DNA of 64,000 nt, taken from contig CP121313.1 of assembly GCA_043513815.1 (NCBI GenBank), positions 434,001 through 498,000 of the forward strand. The letters are read 5' to 3'. This document shows, piece after piece, positions 27,063-36,944 of this stretch. A program made the position numbers and the translations under genes. Below the pieces are notes generated by a model. It did not search any database. It saw nothing but the letters and a program-made list of their open reading frames with translations, and was not told the DNA's origin. Origin of the DNA: JANQIO01 sp043513815 (lineage in GTDB: Bacteria; Pseudomonadota; Gammaproteobacteria; Pseudomonadales; Halieaceae). Position 1 is the stretch's first letter. The number at the start of each line of letters is the position of its first letter.

Positions 27063-27301
27063 GCGATGTCGGTTTCGACGTTGATATGAGTTGCCACTTC
27101 ATCATCCAGGGAGAACACCGTGTTGGACACCCTGTATACCTTGGGCGCACCAAAGGCCGGCGCCTGCAGGCAGGTCACGGTTTCTCCCGGGTGGAAGCCC
27201 AGCTCCATCAGCCGGATACGGTAGGTTTCGACCAGCGCGTCGTCAAAGCCGGTAATGCGGCCCCGGTCGCCGGCCCGGAAGGACCAAAGGGATGTACTCA
27301 T
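27059..27301 (-). CDS. feoA: FeoA-family SH3-like protein
   Basis: An 80-residue cytoplasmic SH3-fold protein needed for FeoB function. It shows the FeoA pattern: AGDRGRITGFDD....RLMELGFHPGETVTCLQAPAFGAPKVYRV. I chose the ATG at 27301 because the in-frame extension upstream has no domain and would give an abnormally long N terminus. It overlaps feoB by four bases, so the two are translationally coupled. Confidence 0.92.
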   Translation of the reverse strand: MSTSLWSFRAGDRGRITGFDDALVETYRIRLMELGFHPGETVTCLQAPAFGAPKVYRVSNTVFSLDDEVATHINVETDIA

Positions 27302-27380
27302 AGACACCTGCAAATCGCGAACGACAGAGTGTAGGGAGGCCACCCCTGAAAGTAAATAAGAACTATTCTCAACGCCGGAA

Positions 27381-28340
27381 TCAGTGGCCGGCGCTATCAG
27401 GATCAGTGCCTGCTTCCTCCAGAGCGTCGGCGCTTTCATCAACCCCATCCACCTCGTCAGCAAACAGGGATTCCGCGTTCACGTCGTTCAGGCGGTCATA
27501 GTCCAGCGCGCTGAGGCGGAAGTACACCGGAATATCCTGGCGCTGTATGAAATAGTTGTCCTCCATCTCGTACAGGCGGAAACGGTAGTTTTTGCCTTCC
27601 GCCGTTGCGCTGAGCGTGGGCGGTGCATCCAGTTCTGCCAGCAGGCTGGCGGTGGCAATGTCGGCAACGCCGGTGACGCGCAGGCTGCCGAGACCGTTGA
27701 CCAGTGCCTCAACGGAGGCCGGCGCCGCCACCTGGCCCGCGTCGTCGCGCCAGTTCTCGCCATCGAGCACCAGTCGGTAATCCAGGCCCTCGATGGCGCT
27801 CACCGAACGGACCTGCAGCAACGACTTGTCCAGCCACTCGTCGGGGTTTACCGGCAGTTCGAAGGTGTTGAATTCCACCGCGTACACCGACTCCTCGTCG
27901 CCGGGACGCACGTGCACTCTGCGGAAGCCGGGAGCTGTACCCACGAACAGTTCCGCTTTTTGCGCTTCGTCCTGGTAGAACCGTACCCGGCGCTGATATG
28001 CGTTCTCAGCCACCTCAAATCGCGTTGCGGCCTGGCTGCTCTCGGCCACCGGCCAGCCGCGGGGCAGGGAAGGCAGATCCTGCAACACGCGCTTGACCCG
28101 GCTCTCCTGAACCGGAAGCTGGTGATAGTCGGGCAAGATCCAGCCGGCTTCGCCCCGTCGCAGCAACAGGCTGTCGTCGGCGCTGTTGATAATCAGCTGG
28201 TTGACCTCGCCGGAGGCAAGTGGAAGCAGCGCTGCCCGGGCGTCGGTCTCGCCGGGGTCTTGCCGTGGCCAGAACAGGCCGACGGACAGCAACAGCTGCA
28301 GGGCCAGGGCGGCGGCGAGTAGCGTAGCCAGACGATTCAT
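27381..28340 (-). CDS. DUF4340-domain protein of a Gld-type ABC system
   Basis: A 319-residue protein with an N-terminal membrane anchor (ATLLAAALALQLLLSVGLFW) and a long periplasmic DUF4340 region (LLPLASGEVNQLIINSADDSLLLRR...). A disordered Asp/Glu-rich tail ends the protein. Its start overlaps the stop of the GldF-GldG fusion by four bases, so it is the third gene of that operon. DUF4340 proteins regularly accompany GldG-like proteins; the function is unknown. Confidence 0.8.
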   Translation of the reverse strand: MNRLATLLAAALALQLLLSVGLFWPRQDPGETDARAALLPLASGEVNQLIINSADDSLLLRRGEAGWILPDYHQLPVQESRVKRVLQDLPSLPRGWPVAESSQAATRFEVAENAYQRRVRFYQDEAQKAELFVGTAPGFRRVHVRPGDEESVYAVEFNTFELPVNPDEWLDKSLLQVRSVSAIEGLDYRLVLDGENWRDDAGQVAAPASVEALVNGLGSLRVTGVADIATASLLAELDAPPTLSATAEGKNYRFRLYEMEDNYFIQRQDIPVYFRLSALDYDRLNDVNAESLFADEVDGVDESADALEEAGTDPDSAGH

Positions 28341-31240
28341 GCTGCACCCCCTTGGGTCGTCACCGAGCCGAAGCTCGCCTGGTAGCGGCGGCTGCGTGCT
28401 CGCCGGTTCATGCGCTGCCAGAACGCGATGATCAGCAGGGCCAGTACGGCGAGGCCGTAGTTCAGGTATTCCCAGAACAGCTGGGCATCTTTCTCGAGCG
28501 GCGGCAGGCTGCGATTGAAGTGCGCCAGGGAGCGAATCCCCAGCAGGCTTTCGTCTTCCACCGCCCAGTCCAGGCTGTTGGCCACCAGCTCCAGGGGGCC
28601 CATATACTGGGCACCGGTCATGGAACTCATGGTGCCGAGAATCTGGTCAGTCAGGAAATCGTTGGAGCTGTAGAGGATCAGTCGCGCTGACTCCGGCGAA
28701 CGCTCGATAACGCTGGCCACTTCGAGCCTGTCGTTTTCGCGCTTGCCGTCGCTCGCTCCAGTCTCGTCGCTTCCCTGTGGGCGCTGTACCAGCGGCGAGG
28801 GCTTGCCCGCAAAGTAGGAATCAAACTGGCCACTGACTGCCACCCCCAGCAGTTGTGGCGCTGTATTGGCCGGCGCCTCCCAGCCGCTGACACCGTCGTC
28901 AGTAACCCTCGGCAGGACGTCCATGCTGGAATCGGTCCAGGCGCCGTCCGAGGACTCGATCAGGCGCGCTACCTCTCGGCCCGCGTTCTTCTCAGTGTCC
29001 AGCTCAATAGGCGAAGGCCAGGCCATGGTGATCTGGGGAATCCCGGATGTTATCGGGTGCGTAGGATTGAGCCCCGGCTCGCGGGCGTCCACGAAAAACG
29101 GGTAGTCCACCATGCGCACTTCCTGGAAGCGGAAGCCGCCGACCTCCCGTGTCACCGGAATCGGGAAGGCGGAGTTCTGTGGGTCCAGCACCAGGCTTTC
29201 ACCGATGCTGAGGCCGTGATGCGCCAGCCAGTCATCGAGTCCGCTGACCCGGTTCATCATGGCCAGGCTGCCGCCGGCGACCCGGGAAATAAACGGTGAG
29301 GTGACAAGCGTCACGCTGCCGCCGCGCATCAGGAACTGGTCTATGGCGAACAGGGCCTTGTCGCCCAGGTTCTCCGGGGCCACTACTACCAGCAGGTCTG
29401 CTTCCGAGGTCACCGAGCCATCATTCAGGTCTTCTATGCGAATGGTGTGGTTTTCGGTGATAGCGGTTTCAAGGTTGCGGAACTGCGGGCCGGTCATGCC
29501 GAACTGCGCCATTTGTGCGTTCATTTTGGGCGCGCTGTAAGCCACCACCCGGGTAAAACCCTGGGCGAAGCGCTTGAGACTGGCATCCAGCGCCTGGCGG
29601 AAGTTATCCGCTTTGAAATCGGTGGGCACCTGGACGACCTGGCGCTCATCCTCCAGGGTCAGGTAAAAGTAGAAGGACTCGTCATCCAGCAGGCTGGTGG
29701 TCATGGGGCGGAAGCCCCACTCTTCGCGAATGCGTTCCGCCGCTTCGCCGCCGTTGGCCTCGGGCTCGACAAACTGCAGGCTGAAGCGGCCCCCGGATTC
29801 CGCCGCCAGTGCCTCGAGTTGCTCGGTGATGGCCTGGCGATAGCTCACCAGCGTGTCCGGCAACAGCTCGTCGGCGGAGATATAGCCGGTGAACTGGATA
29901 TCCGAGGGTATGCTGTCAAACAGGTTGCCGCCGGCGGCATAGCTGTTCAGAACCTGCTTGATGGCCCGGGTCAGGTCGAACTCCGGGTTGCGCAGGCGAA
30001 TTTCCAGGCTGGTGGTCGTGCCGGCTTTCACTTCGATCAGGTCGCCGAAGCCCAGTACCTCGAAGCTGTCCCCATACTGGACCAGTACGTTGAAGTAGGA
30101 GTTGACCAGTGCCGCCTGGTAGCGGTCCGCGACCTGGAAGGGGACCGACTGAATACCGTATTTCTGGTTGGCCTCTTCTTCCAGGGCGGGGTCGTCCACC
30201 GGGTCGATGAATTCGACTCGGACCTTGCCGCCACCTGCCACCTCGTACTCCTTCATCAGGTCGCGCAGCTGCGGCACCAGCGGGGCCAGCAGGGGGTGTG
30301 TCTGGGCGCTGAAATAGCCGCGCAACAGCAGCGGCTCCTGCAGCCTGTCCAGGTAACCGTGGGTAGCCGGGGAAATGGAGTAGAGATTGCCCTCGGTAAC
30401 GTCGGTCCTGATGTTCACCTGGCTCAGCCACACATTGGCGACCAGGGCATTGGCCACCACCAGGGCGGTGACGGTGCGCCAGCGGCGGTGCTGGCTGTGC
30501 GCAGCACCTCGGGACCAGCGCTCGCTTTCCAGGGCGTGAACATTGAGGCTCAGGAAGACGAGTATCAGGCTCAGGTAGTAAACGAAATCGCGCAGGTCCA
30601 GCACCCCGCGGGTTATGGACTCGAAGCGTGCTCCGGTGGAGAGCCCGCGCAGCAATTCGCCGGTGAAGGTACCGAAGAAGCCAGTGAGAGTGGCCGTGCC
30701 GGCCAGGTACAGCAGGCTGCACAGCAGCACCGAGCCGATCAGGCTGACGATGGCATTGTCGCTGCGGGAGGAGACGAACAGGCCAATGCTTATATAGCCC
30801 GCACCCAGCAGCAGCGTGGCCAGGTAGCCCGCCAGCACCGGGCCCCAGTCGAGGTCTCCCAGCAGTGACACCGTCATGGGCAGTGGCAGGGTGACCAGCA
30901 GGGCCAGGATCAATAGTCCCACGCAGCCCAGGAACTTGCCGACCACGAAATGCCACAGCGGCAGCGGCTGGGTGATCACGTGCTCAAGGGTGCCGGTGCG
31001 GCGCTCTTCCGACCACATACGCATGGTTAGTGCCGAGCCCAGGAATATCAGCAGTATCGGCATCCACTCGAACAACGGGCGCACATCGGCGACGTTGCGG
31101 GCAAAGAAGGCTTCACCCCAGAAGAATGCGAACAGGGTGACAGCGGCAAAGCTGCCCAGGAACAGCCAGGCCACCGGCGAGGCGAAGAACAGGGTGATCT
31201 CCTTCTGGGCAACGCGGGAGATGGAGGGCTTAAGCAGCAT
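28337..31240 (-). CDS. Fused ABC-2 permease / GldG-like protein
   Basis: A 967-residue membrane protein. Residues ~1-260 form a six-helix ABC-2 permease (QKEITLFFASPVAWLFLGSFAAVTLFAFFWGEAFFARN; MRMWSEERRTGTLE, the GldF/NosY-type loop). A second half begins with another helix, then a large periplasmic GldG domain (PF09822 type; RADVTEGNLYSISPAT-like start, VEFIDPVDDPALEEEA, ADLLVVVAPENLGDKALFAIDQFLMRGG). A last helix lies near the C terminus. Elsewhere GldF and GldG are usually separate genes. I chose the ATG at 31240 because upstream in-frame sequence overlaps the ATPase gene. Overlaps the ATPase by 11 bp. Confidence 0.85.
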   Translation of the reverse strand: MLLKPSISRVAQKEITLFFASPVAWLFLGSFAAVTLFAFFWGEAFFARNVADVRPLFEWMPILLIFLGSALTMRMWSEERRTGTLEHVITQPLPLWHFVVGKFLGCVGLLILALLVTLPLPMTVSLLGDLDWGPVLAGYLATLLLGAGYISIGLFVSSRSDNAIVSLIGSVLLCSLLYLAGTATLTGFFGTFTGELLRGLSTGARFESITRGVLDLRDFVYYLSLILVFLSLNVHALESERWSRGAAHSQHRRWRTVTALVVANALVANVWLSQVNIRTDVTEGNLYSISPATHGYLDRLQEPLLLRGYFSAQTHPLLAPLVPQLRDLMKEYEVAGGGKVRVEFIDPVDDPALEEEANQKYGIQSVPFQVADRYQAALVNSYFNVLVQYGDSFEVLGFGDLIEVKAGTTTSLEIRLRNPEFDLTRAIKQVLNSYAAGGNLFDSIPSDIQFTGYISADELLPDTLVSYRQAITEQLEALAAESGGRFSLQFVEPEANGGEAAERIREEWGFRPMTTSLLDDESFYFYLTLEDERQVVQVPTDFKADNFRQALDASLKRFAQGFTRVVAYSAPKMNAQMAQFGMTGPQFRNLETAITENHTIRIEDLNDGSVTSEADLLVVVAPENLGDKALFAIDQFLMRGGSVTLVTSPFISRVAGGSLAMMNRVSGLDDWLAHHGLSIGESLVLDPQNSAFPIPVTREVGGFRFQEVRMVDYPFFVDAREPGLNPTHPITSGIPQITMAWPSPIELDTEKNAGREVARLIESSDGAWTDSSMDVLPRVTDDGVSGWEAPANTAPQLLGVAVSGQFDSYFAGKPSPLVQRPQGSDETGASDGKRENDRLEVASVIERSPESARLILYSSNDFLTDQILGTMSSMTGAQYMGPLELVANSLDWAVEDESLLGIRSLAHFNRSLPPLEKDAQLFWEYLNYGLAVLALLIIAFWQRMNRRARSRRYQASFGSVTTQGGAA

Positions 31241-32171
31241 CGCGGCTTCCCTCCCCGCTGGCGTTGCGCCGGTTGTCCTGGCTGACCTCCCGGAACACCG
31301 CCTCGAGATCCCGTCGCTCCGGTGCCAGCTGGTACAGTTCGGCCCCGGCGTCAGCAATCGCGCTGGCAATTCGCGCCGCCACGGTGTCGCTATCGGCGCT
31401 GTTTTCCAGCCTTACCCGCAGGCCGTCAGGGGTTTCGCTGATCAGGTGGTCGGGCAGCAGTGCCCGCAGACGGGTGGCGTCCAGACTGGTTTTCACCAGC
31501 AGGTTGCCGACATTGCGCAGTGCATCCAGGCGCTGGTCCAGCACCAGCCGGCCGGCGTTGAGGATCAGCGCCCGGTCACAGATGGCATCTACCTCCTGCA
31601 TGATGTGGGTAGAGAGGATCACGGTGGCGTTGCGGGCCAGTCTCTGGATCAGCTCGCGCATGTGCTGCGTCTGGGTGGGATCAAGGCCGTTGGTCGGCTC
31701 GTCCAGGATCAGTACCCGAGGCGAGCCCAGCAGTGCCTGGGCGACACCGACCCGCTGGCGAAAACCGCGAGACAGAGTGTTGATCGGCGCCAGCAGCTTG
31801 TCCTGTAAATCAGTGTCTCGAACGGCACGACGAATGGCCTGCTGCAGTGCATCGCCTTCCAGGCCTTTCAGGGTGGCTGCGTAGTCAAGATAGTCCGCTA
31901 CCACCAAGTCCGGGTAGACGGGCAGGTTCTCCGGCAGATAGCCGAGGCGCGCCTGCACTGCCTGAGGGTTGTCTGCCAGATCGATGGTGTCGATGGCAAT
32001 GCTGCCGGCTGAGGGCTCGAGGTAGCCGCTCAGCATTTTCATGATGGTGGTCTTGCCGGCGCCGTTGTGGCCCAGGAGACCGACAATCTCACCGTCAGGG
32101 ATGTCAAAAGACACCCCGTCTACGGCGAGGAAGTCCCCGTAGGCGCGCGCAAGGTTTTTCACGTTGATCAT
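31230..32171 (-). CDS. ABC transporter ATPase (GldA/CcmA-like)
   Basis: A 313-residue soluble ATPase. Motifs intact: Walker A GLLGHNGAGKTTIMK, Q-loop LGYLPENLPVYPDL, signature LSRGFRQRVGVAQALLG, Walker B VLILDEPTNGLD and H-loop TVILSTHIMQEV. The ~90-residue C-terminal extension is typical of ABC-2 exporters. I chose the ATG at 32171 because the residues before it are not ABC-like. It is the first gene of a three-gene operon with the permease-GldG fusion and DUF4340 protein. Confidence 0.93.
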   Translation of the reverse strand: MINVKNLARAYGDFLAVDGVSFDIPDGEIVGLLGHNGAGKTTIMKMLSGYLEPSAGSIAIDTIDLADNPQAVQARLGYLPENLPVYPDLVVADYLDYAATLKGLEGDALQQAIRRAVRDTDLQDKLLAPINTLSRGFRQRVGVAQALLGSPRVLILDEPTNGLDPTQTQHMRELIQRLARNATVILSTHIMQEVDAICDRALILNAGRLVLDQRLDALRNVGNLLVKTSLDATRLRALLPDHLISETPDGLRVRLENSADSDTVAARIASAIADAGAELYQLAPERRDLEAVFREVSQDNRRNASGEGSRDAA

Positions 32172-32290
32172 GCAATACTCCCAGTGCACGTCGAAGTCGT
32201 TTGCGGGGCTTATTTTCTAAATCCAAAACGACTCGTCAAGAGCCTGAAGCGACAGCCGGTCGGAGGTTTGCGGCCACCGTTTGCTGTGAG

Positions 32291-33043
32291 TCAGGAAAAG
32301 AACAGCAGCTTGATAATAAAGATCACGAGCACTGTGTTGAGCACCAGGTTGATCATGCCTTCTCCGCGCTCCAGCTGGACGTGGGTAGCAATCCAGCCGC
32401 CGATCGAGTTGCCCAGCGCCAGGGCCGCGCCGACAATCCACAGGATCTCGACCTGGGTAGCAAACACCAGCAGCGCGACTACCGTGTAGCTCATCACGAT
32501 AAAGACCTTGTGCATGTTGGTGCGCACCAGATCCAGGCCCATGACCCGGTGCAGCACTGGCATGATGATGAAACCGACACCGAGCTGGATAAAGCCGCCG
32601 TAGAAGCCGACCCCCACCATACAGATGTGGCCCCACATCAGCTGGCGGCGGGTGGGATCTCCGCAGGCTTCGCGGTTCTTGCGATTGCCGCCGGTAGCCA
32701 TGATCAACATGACCCCCAGCATGATGACCGCCAGCACCCGGTTGAACCAGACACCCTCCAGTCGGGTACCCACCAGGGCACCGGCTACCGCGCCCGGCAG
32801 GGCGCAGGCCGCCAGGGTCAGGCTCAGCTTGAAATCGGAAAAGCCGCGCCGAAAGAAAGTGGTCACCGCCGTGATGTTCTGGGCCAGGATGGCGATCCGG
32901 TTGGTGCCGTTGGCCACCGGCCCCGGCAAGCCCATGAATACCATGACCGGAACGGTCAGCAGTGAGCCGCCGCCGGCCATCACGTTCATGAAGCCGGCAA
33001 CGACGCCGATGGCCGAGAGCAGGGCAAGCTGCCAGATTTCCAT
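32291..33043 (-). CDS. TauE/SafE-family permease
   Basis: A 250-residue, ~8-helix inner-membrane protein of the TauE/SafE family. The N-terminal half has VAGFMNVMAGGGSLLTVPVMVFMGLPGPVANGTNRIAIL, the family's signature; the C-terminal half repeats it weakly (GVGFYGGFIQLGVGFIIMPVL). Family members export sulfite or related sulfur anions, but many are uncharacterised. It lies 37 bp downstream of glutathione reductase on the same strand, which hints at thiol or sulfur metabolism. A second, distinct TauE/SafE protein is encoded at 42491. Confidence 0.88.
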   Translation of the reverse strand: MEIWQLALLSAIGVVAGFMNVMAGGGSLLTVPVMVFMGLPGPVANGTNRIAILAQNITAVTTFFRRGFSDFKLSLTLAACALPGAVAGALVGTRLEGVWFNRVLAVIMLGVMLIMATGGNRKNREACGDPTRRQLMWGHICMVGVGFYGGFIQLGVGFIIMPVLHRVMGLDLVRTNMHKVFIVMSYTVVALLVFATQVEILWIVGAALALGNSIGGWIATHVQLERGEGMINLVLNTVLVIFIIKLLFFS

Positions 33044-33080
33044 TAGCGCGAACTGTCCCGGCGCATCGGAGGGCGGTGGC

Positions 33081-34427
33081 TCACGGCCTCCAGGGTTCCC
33101 GCATGGTCACAAACTCCTCGGCGGCGGTCGGGTGAATGCCAATGGTGGCATCGAAGGTGGCTTTGGTGGCGCCGGCTTTCAATGCAATGGCAATGCCCTG
33201 GATGATTTCGCCGGCGTCCGGTCCCATCATGTGTACGCCCACGACGCGGTCACTGGCGTTGTCGACGATGAGCTTCATGAAGGTCTTTTCATCGCGGCCG
33301 CTGATGGTGTGCTTCATGGGTCGGAAGTTCGATTTGTAGAGTGTGACCTGGCCAAACTCTTCCAGCGCTTGTTCCTCGGTGAAACCGACGGTGCCGATGT
33401 TGGGCTGGCAGAACACGGCCGAGGGGATGAAATCGTACTCCACCTCCTTCTGCTCCGGGCCGAACTGCTTGCGGGCAAAGGACATGCCTTCCGCCAGCGC
33501 CACCGGGGTCAGTTCCATGCCGCCAATGATGTCGCCCACCGCGTAGATGGACGGTTCACTGGTACGAAATTCATCGTCGACCTTGATGTAGCCCTTGTCG
33601 TCGAGTGCCACGTTGACGTTCTCAAGGCCCAGGCCTTCCGTGTGGGGCTCCCGACCAATGGCGTAGAGCACCTGGTCGACCACCATCTCAGTGCGATCCG
33701 ACAGTTTGCACAACAGCCCGTCGGCGGTGCGCTCGACGGATTCGATAATGGTGTTGAAGCGCAGGTCGATGCCTGACTTGGGCAGCTCCTGGGCCGCGAA
33801 CTCACGAATGTCCTGGTCGAAGCCGCGCAGGAACAAGGGTCCCCGGTAGGCCTGGGTCACCTGTGCGCCGAGGCCGTTGAAGATGCCCGCGAACTCAACG
33901 GCAATGTAGCCACCACCGGCAATCAGGATGCGTTTGGGGAATTCGTCCAGGTCGAAAATCTCGTTGGAATTCACGCCCAGCTCGGCGCCCGGGCGGGAGT
34001 CACGGCGCGGCCAGCCACCGGTGGCGACCAGTATTTTTTCCGCCGTGTAGTGCTGGCCGTTCACTTCCACTGTGTGCGCATCAACGATGCTGGCACGGCC
34101 ATTGATCACCTCGGCGTTCACGCCGCCCAGCAGGTTGTCATAGATGGCGTTGAGGCGGCTGATTTCCTGCTTCTTGTTGTCGCGCAGGGTTTCCCAGGTG
34201 AAACCCGGTACCTGGCTGTCCCAGCCGAACCCGCGAGCATCTTCGAAAGCGTGGCGGAATTCCGAGGCGTAGACGTAAAGCTTCTTGGGTACGCAGCCGA
34301 CGTTGACACAGGTACCGCCCATATAGCGGTCCTCGGCAACAGCCACTTTCGCGCCGAAACCGGCCGCCATTCTGGCTGCACGCACGCCGCCGGATCCGGC
34401 GCCGATAACAAACAGGTCGTAGTCCAT
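33081..34427 (-). CDS. gor: Glutathione-disulfide reductase
   Basis: A 448-residue FAD/NADPH pyridine-nucleotide disulfide oxidoreductase that reduces GSSG to GSH. It has the FAD loop IGAGSGGVRAARMAA, the redox pair GGTCVNVGCVPKK, the NADPH loop IAGGGYIAVEFAG, the second FAD motif IYAVGDI and the C-terminal catalytic GIHPTAAEEFVTMR. The length and KKLYVYASEF context point to glutathione reductase rather than lipoamide dehydrogenase or mercuric reductase. It is divergent from glcD across ~100 bp and precedes a TauE/SafE gene. Confidence 0.93.
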   Translation of the reverse strand: MDYDLFVIGAGSGGVRAARMAAGFGAKVAVAEDRYMGGTCVNVGCVPKKLYVYASEFRHAFEDARGFGWDSQVPGFTWETLRDNKKQEISRLNAIYDNLLGGVNAEVINGRASIVDAHTVEVNGQHYTAEKILVATGGWPRRDSRPGAELGVNSNEIFDLDEFPKRILIAGGGYIAVEFAGIFNGLGAQVTQAYRGPLFLRGFDQDIREFAAQELPKSGIDLRFNTIIESVERTADGLLCKLSDRTEMVVDQVLYAIGREPHTEGLGLENVNVALDDKGYIKVDDEFRTSEPSIYAVGDIIGGMELTPVALAEGMSFARKQFGPEQKEVEYDFIPSAVFCQPNIGTVGFTEEQALEEFGQVTLYKSNFRPMKHTISGRDEKTFMKLIVDNASDRVVGVHMMGPDAGEIIQGIAIALKAGATKATFDATIGIHPTAAEEFVTMREPWRP

Positions 34428-34529
34428 GGTGACTCCTTGGAGCGCCGATAGAGGGCGCCCATTCTAAGTTAATGAGGCAGGTTCCGACACTGTGTTGGTG
34501 ACTCTGTTCCAATCATTCATACTGCGAAC

Positions 34530-35993
34530 ATGACCGGAAATTTCGATCAATCCCTCGACGGAGCGCTGCCCGTTGTCGACCGCGAGTCGCTGCTGGCAGC
34601 GTTGGCCGGAATATTGCCGCCGTCGGCGCTGCTGACCGAGCCGGAACAGCAGCGCCCGTTTGAGTGCGACGGCCTGCCTACCGTGCGTGCCGTGCCGCTG
34701 GTGACCGTGCTGCCGGACTCGGTCGCCCAGGTACAGGCGGTGGTCAACTGCTGTCGCGAACTCAACGTGCCCATTGTGACCCGCGGTGCTGGTACCGGGC
34801 TGTCCTGTGGCGCCACGCCGCTGGAAACCGGGGTGCTGCTGGTGACCAGCCGGCTCGATGCGGTGCTGTCGATAGACGCCGAGACGCGCCTGGCCCGGGT
34901 ACAACCCGGTGTGCGCAACCTCGCCATCTCGGAAGCAGTGGCCGAGTTCGGCTTGTTCTACGCGCCGGACCCCTCTTCACAGCTTGCCTGTTCCATCGGC
35001 GGCAACGTCGCTGAAAATGCCGGCGGCGTGCACTGTCTCAAGTACGGCTTGACCATCAACAACGTTCACGCGGTGACAGTGGTGACCATGGACGGCGAAC
35101 TTCTGGAGCTCAGCGTGGATGATGTGGGCCCCGACCTGCTGGCGGCTTTCATCGGTTCCGAGGGCCTGTTTGGTATCGCCGTGGAAATTACTGTGAAGCT
35201 TCTACCTTCGCCGCCGGCGATCGAAACGCTGCTAGTGGCTTTCGATAGCGTTATTGACTGCAGTCGCGCCGTTTCCAGCACTATCGCCCAGGGGATCATT
35301 CCCGCCGGTATGGAGATGATGGACCGGATGGCCCTCCGCGCAGCGGAGGATTTCGCCGGCGCGGGCTATCCCCGCGACGCGGCTGCCATCCTGTTGGTAG
35401 AACTGGATGGCCACCCGTCGAGCGTCGCCGCAGAGCGCGAGGCGCTGGAGCCATTACTGCGTGCGGCCGGGGCCACGTCTATCCGCTGCGCCCGTGACGA
35501 CGCCGAGCGCGAACTGTTCTGGAAGGGGCGCAAGAGCGCCTTCCCCGCGGTGGCCAGACTGATGCCGGACTACTACTGCATGGACGGCACCATTCCACGG
35601 GCCGCCATTGGTGCGGTACTGGACTACATTTGCGAGCGCTCGGAATTCCATGGCCTGGCGGTGGCCAATGTGTTTCACGCCGGCGATGGCAACCTGCATC
35701 CGCTGATCCTGTTTGATGCCAATCTTCCCGGCGCCCTGGAGAAAGCCGAGCGTCTCGGCGCCGAGATTCTCGAGAAATGTATCGAGCTGGGCGGCACCAT
35801 CACCGGTGAACACGGCGTGGGTCGGGAGAAGATCAACCAGATGGCGGTGCAGTTCAGCGATGTCGAGCTGGAGCAGTTCCGCCGCCTGAAGCTGGCCTTC
35901 GACCCCCGGGGCCTGCTGAACCCGGGCAAGACCATTCCGAGCCTCAAGCGTTGTCAGGAATACCGTTCCATCGCCAGCGAGCGAGCTGCCTGA
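34530..35993 (+). CDS. glcD: Glycolate oxidase, FAD-binding subunit
   Basis: A 487-residue subunit of the membrane-associated glycolate oxidase, oxidising glycolate to glyoxylate. The PCMH-type FAD domain shows VTRGAGTGLSCGATPLE and CSIGGNVAENAGGVHCLKYG; the C-terminal domain has VFHAGDGNLHPLILFD, GTITGEHGVGREK and FDPRGLLNPGK. The gene starts the glcDEF operon; glcE begins immediately after its stop. No glcG or malate synthase gene follows in this window. Confidence 0.94.
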   Translation: MTGNFDQSLDGALPVVDRESLLAALAGILPPSALLTEPEQQRPFECDGLPTVRAVPLVTVLPDSVAQVQAVVNCCRELNVPIVTRGAGTGLSCGATPLETGVLLVTSRLDAVLSIDAETRLARVQPGVRNLAISEAVAEFGLFYAPDPSSQLACSIGGNVAENAGGVHCLKYGLTINNVHAVTVVTMDGELLELSVDDVGPDLLAAFIGSEGLFGIAVEITVKLLPSPPAIETLLVAFDSVIDCSRAVSSTIAQGIIPAGMEMMDRMALRAAEDFAGAGYPRDAAAILLVELDGHPSSVAAEREALEPLLRAAGATSIRCARDDAERELFWKGRKSAFPAVARLMPDYYCMDGTIPRAAIGAVLDYICERSEFHGLAVANVFHAGDGNLHPLILFDANLPGALEKAERLGAEILEKCIELGGTITGEHGVGREKINQMAVQFSDVELEQFRRLKLAFDPRGLLNPGKTIPSLKRCQEYRSIASERAA

Positions 35994-36944
35994 GTGGATG
36001 CCAGCGCAGACATCATTGAACAGGTGCGCAGTGCAGCGGCAGATTCCCGGCCGCTGGCAATACGTGGCGCCGGCAGCAAGCCCTGGATGGCCATGGCCAG
36101 CGGCGGCCGGCGTCTGTCGCTGGCAGGCCACAGCGGCATCCTGCAGTACGATCCCGCTGAACTGGTGGTGGTCGCGCGAGCGGGAACCCCGCTGGCAGAA
36201 CTGGAAAGGGCGCTGGCCGAACAGGGCCAGATGCTGGCCATGGAAGCCCCGGACTTCAACGGCGGCTCCACCCTCGGTGGCGCGGTGGCCCTGGGCTGGT
36301 CCGGTTCGCGCTCTGCCTTTGCCGGCGGAGTGCGGGACAGCGTATTGGGGCTGCGCATGGTCAACGGGCTGGGCGAGGACCTGCACTTCGGCGGCCAGGT
36401 CATGAAAAATGTTGCCGGCTTTGATATCTCGCGCCTGATGGTCGGCTCCTGTGGGCGACTGGGCGTGATCCTCGAGCTCTCTCTCAAAGTGATACCGCTG
36501 CCTGAAAAAGAGATCACCCTGGTCCGCCCTTACCCCGATCTCGCCGCCAGCCAGACCGCGGTGCGCGACTGGACTCAGCGCGGCTTTCCGGTCAGCGCGG
36601 CGAGCTTTTCCGAGGGCCTGCTGCGGCTGCGGCTGTCCGGACGAGGCGCGGAACTGGACGCCGCAGTCGCCGAACTGGAAGGTGACGTCGAAGACTGCGG
36701 TTGGTGGCAGTCGTTGCGCAAACTGGAGCTGCCACTGTTTCACCACGGTTGGGGCGACGAGAAACTGTTCGATTGCAATGGCGACGTGTGTTGGACCGCA
36801 CACAGTCGACGCCGGGGCAAAGGCGTCCCGATAAGCCTGGCCAGTGGCCCGGACCTCGAGTCGGTCCCCCACCGACCGCTGTTGAGGCGTGTTGAGCAGG
36901 CCTTCGATCCCGCCGGGATCTTCCGCTCCGGCGAGGCGGACTGA
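35994..36944 (+). CDS. glcE: Glycolate oxidase subunit GlcE
   Basis: A 316-residue FAD-binding subunit. It has a shortened PCMH FAD domain (AIRGAGSKPWM, VVVARAGTPLAELERALAEQGQML, GGSTLGGAVALGWSGSR) and lacks the C-terminal substrate domain of GlcD, as expected of GlcE. GTG start directly follows the glcD stop; the end overlaps glcF by one base (TGATG). Confidence 0.92.
   Translation: MDASADIIEQVRSAAADSRPLAIRGAGSKPWMAMASGGRRLSLAGHSGILQYDPAELVVVARAGTPLAELERALAEQGQMLAMEAPDFNGGSTLGGAVALGWSGSRSAFAGGVRDSVLGLRMVNGLGEDLHFGGQVMKNVAGFDISRLMVGSCGRLGVILELSLKVIPLPEKEITLVRPYPDLAASQTAVRDWTQRGFPVSAASFSEGLLRLRLSGRGAELDAAVAELEGDVEDCGWWQSLRKLELPLFHHGWGDEKLFDCNGDVCWTAHSRRRGKGVPISLASGPDLESVPHRPLLRRVEQAFDPAGIFRSGEAD

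Noticed and set aside
29447..30868. 473-residue antisense open frame inside the GldF-GldG fusion
   Set aside because: Composition is that of a codon-position shadow; no domain or signal.
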